Shown here in pieces: positions 62,744-64,000 of a DNA stretch of 64,000 nt. This stretch comes from Dyadobacter sp. Leaf189 (GTDB lineage: Bacteria > Bacteroidota > Bacteroidia > Cytophagales > Spirosomataceae), in contig NZ_LMPS01000008.1 of NCBI RefSeq assembly GCF_001424405.1, positions 62,330-126,329 on the forward strand. The letters run 5' to 3'. The position numbers and the translations under genes were made by a program. Under the pieces are notes generated by a model. That model made no database searches. It was not told the DNA's origin and worked only from the letters and a program-made list of their open reading frames with translations. Position 1 is the stretch's first letter, and every line of letters starts with the position of its first letter.

Positions 62744-64000
62744 TCAGACAGTGCCTGACGCGGTGATCAATGCATTCTCAATGATTTGCAGCGCCTCTGT
62801 AAGCTGCTCGCGGGTGATGATAAGTGGTGGCGAGAGTTGCAGCACGTTGCCCTGGGACACTTTGAAACTCAAACCGTTTTTGAGGCATTCGTACATAACC
62901 AACTCCGCCTCTTTCACAGCCTTTTCCTTGGTTACCCTGTCAGTTACCAGCTCAATGCCCCACAAAAGCCCCATCCCGCGCACATCGCCGATCAACGGGT
63001 ATCTGTCTTTCATTTTTGCGAGTGCGGTTGACATAAATTGTTCGTCCTCCTTTACTTTTTCCAGAATCGCATGCTGTTCAATATATTCCAGCATAGCCAG
63101 CGCAGCCACACTTCCGAGCGGACTTTTTTCATGCGTAAAGTGGCCGAGCGAAACACTTTGCGCTACATTGTAGCTGTCTCTGGCCACGATTCCCGCCATT
63201 GGCATAATCCCCCCGCCGAGTCCCTTTCCGAGACAGACGATGTCGGGCTCAATTCCATAATGCTCAAATGCGAACATTTTCCCGGTGCGGCCGAATGCGA
63301 TCGGGATCTCGTCGAGTATCAGCAGTACTTTATGTTTGGTACAAATTTCCCTGACGCGCTGCCAGTACGCATTGGAAGGGATCTGAACATCGGTATTGCG
63401 GATCGTTTCAATGAGGAATGCACCGATATCGCCTTCTTTTTCTATTACATATTCGAGGTAATCCGCATAAGCCAGATCCCCGCTGCCCGCCGATGCAAAA
63501 GGCCCGCGGTAGGTCATAGGCGGCGGAATGCGCTCCACGCCTGGTAGCATCGGTCCCATATCTTTTCGGAAATCCAGCTCACCTCCCGCCGAAATGGCGT
63601 CCAGCGAAGCGCCGTGAAAGGAATCCCAGAGCGAAATCACCTTGTGCTTTCCGGTAACAATGCGCGCCAGTTTCAGCGCCATACTGATCGCCGATGTACC
63701 GCCGGGCGCAAATAGTACCCGCTTTAAATCACCGGGCATTAAATCACCCAGCTTTTTAGCCAGTTCTATGGCCGGCACATTGGTGTAGCGACGTGGTGAA
63801 AAAGGAAGAATATCCAGCTGTGCTTTGACCTTTTCTACAATGTAAGAATTGCGGTAACCAAGCTGATGCACATTGTTACCGTGGAAATCCATATACCTTT
63901 TACCTTGTATATCAGTAAGGTAAATGCCATCGCAGGAAGCAAGCACGTCAAGGCAGGGCGTTGACAATGATTGATGCAAAAAGTAAGCTTCATCCTCATT
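62744..64000 (-). CDS. PLP-dependent class III aminotransferase-fold enzyme, probable phosphonate lyase PbfA (5' end cut)
   Basis: At least 419 residues; the frame stays open to the right edge (NEDEAYFLHQSLSTPCLDVL), so the true start lies outside the window and a TTG near 63979 is not the start. The PLP Lys is in CLGKGLGGGIMP. DEIPIAFGRTGKMFAFEH and GTSAISMALKLARIVTG are usual for the fold. DILPFSPRRYTNVPA and SLWDSFHGASLDAISAGGE resemble PbfA, (R)-1-hydroxy-2-aminoethylphosphonate ammonia-lyase, which turns this compound into phosphonoacetaldehyde. That call is from recall of the family and could also be a related omega-aminotransferase. It precedes DUF5690 in the same operon. Confidence 0.7.
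   Translation of the reverse strand, partial: NEDEAYFLHQSLSTPCLDVLASCDGIYLTDIQGKRYMDFHGNNVHQLGYRNSYIVEKVKAQLDILPFSPRRYTNVPAIELAKKLGDLMPGDLKRVLFAPGGTSAISMALKLARIVTGKHKVISLWDSFHGASLDAISAGGELDFRKDMGPMLPGVERIPPPMTYRGPFASAGSGDLAYADYLEYVIEKEGDIGAFLIETIRNTDVQIPSNAYWQRVREICTKHKVLLILDEIPIAFGRTGKMFAFEHYGIEPDIVCLGKGLGGGIMPMAGIVARDSYNVAQSVSLGHFTHEKSPLGSVAALAMLEYIEQHAILEKVKEDEQFMSTALAKMKDRYPLIGDVRGMGLLWGIELVTDRVTKEKAVKEAELVMYECLKNGLSFKVSQGNVLQLSPPLIITREQLTEALQIIENALITASGTV

Overview
The window looks like the chromosome of a Bacteroidota member of the Cytophagales, probably Dyadobacter or a close relative. This rests on family content, not on a database search: SusC/SusD and TonB receptors with N-terminal carboxypeptidase-like domains, a DUF4249 lipoprotein, ASPIC/UnbV-VCBS lipoproteins, an exosortase-N/VIT pair, a DUF5690 protein, a DUF5686 protein, and several promoters of the Bacteroidota TAnnTTTG type. 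Coding density is high. I saw no rRNA, tRNA, insertion sequence, prophage or CRISPR array.

Layout. 1-313: a toxin-antitoxin pair cut by the left edge (minus). 403-4181: a large PVC-type heme-binding dehydrogenase-like protein and a small secreted protein. 4318-8182: the exosortase N cassette, in which a VIT-domain membrane protein with a PEP-CTERM-like tail overlaps the gene for its likely processing enzyme. 8228-10829: an alpha/beta hydrolase, a GT87-type membrane glycosyltransferase and a small secreted protein. 10939-14955: a molybdenum cofactor operon (moeA, moaD, moaE, fused moaC-moaB, moaA) carrying a dispersed repeat in its middle. 15415-21996: lytic transglycosylase, peptidyl-prolyl isomerase, sodium/solute symporter, zinc peptidase, purH and an atypical SDR protein.

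22009-38191 is one minus-strand run of seven genes: SusC, SusD, two tandem VCBS/ASPIC lipoproteins, a kelch lipoprotein, a DUF4249 lipoprotein and a second TonB receptor. The last five are joined by short overlaps or a 6-base gap, and a strong stem-loop with a T-rich tail lies after susD. Together they would form a cell-surface binding and uptake apparatus with two receptor/lid pairs and no obvious glycoside hydrolase.

38545-49752: an FAD/Fe-S oxidoreductase, a hairpin repeat, a small NAD(P)-binding protein, a YhcG-type nuclease, a DUF5686 outer-membrane protein, an SF1 helicase and a Bcr/CflA exporter. 49890-50320: two tiny unassigned proteins. 50707-55404: a compact operon of TonB receptor, helical-repeat protein, LytS-type kinase and LytTR regulator. 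55466-57140: Ku next to a stand-alone LigD-type polymerase domain (NHEJ). 57222-59118: a GH18 chitinase-like lipoprotein converging on an endonuclease V gene that carries a clear +1 frameshift. 59176-61358: a membrane-anchored unknown, NhaA and a tiny secreted protein. 61430-64000: a DUF5690 membrane protein and a PLP enzyme of the aminotransferase III fold, probably the phosphonate enzyme PbfA, which runs off the right edge.

The most interesting items are the exosortase N/VIT cassette, the seven-gene dual-receptor locus with its internal stem-loop, the DUF5690-PLP enzyme pair, the frameshifted endonuclease V, and the hairpin repeat family.
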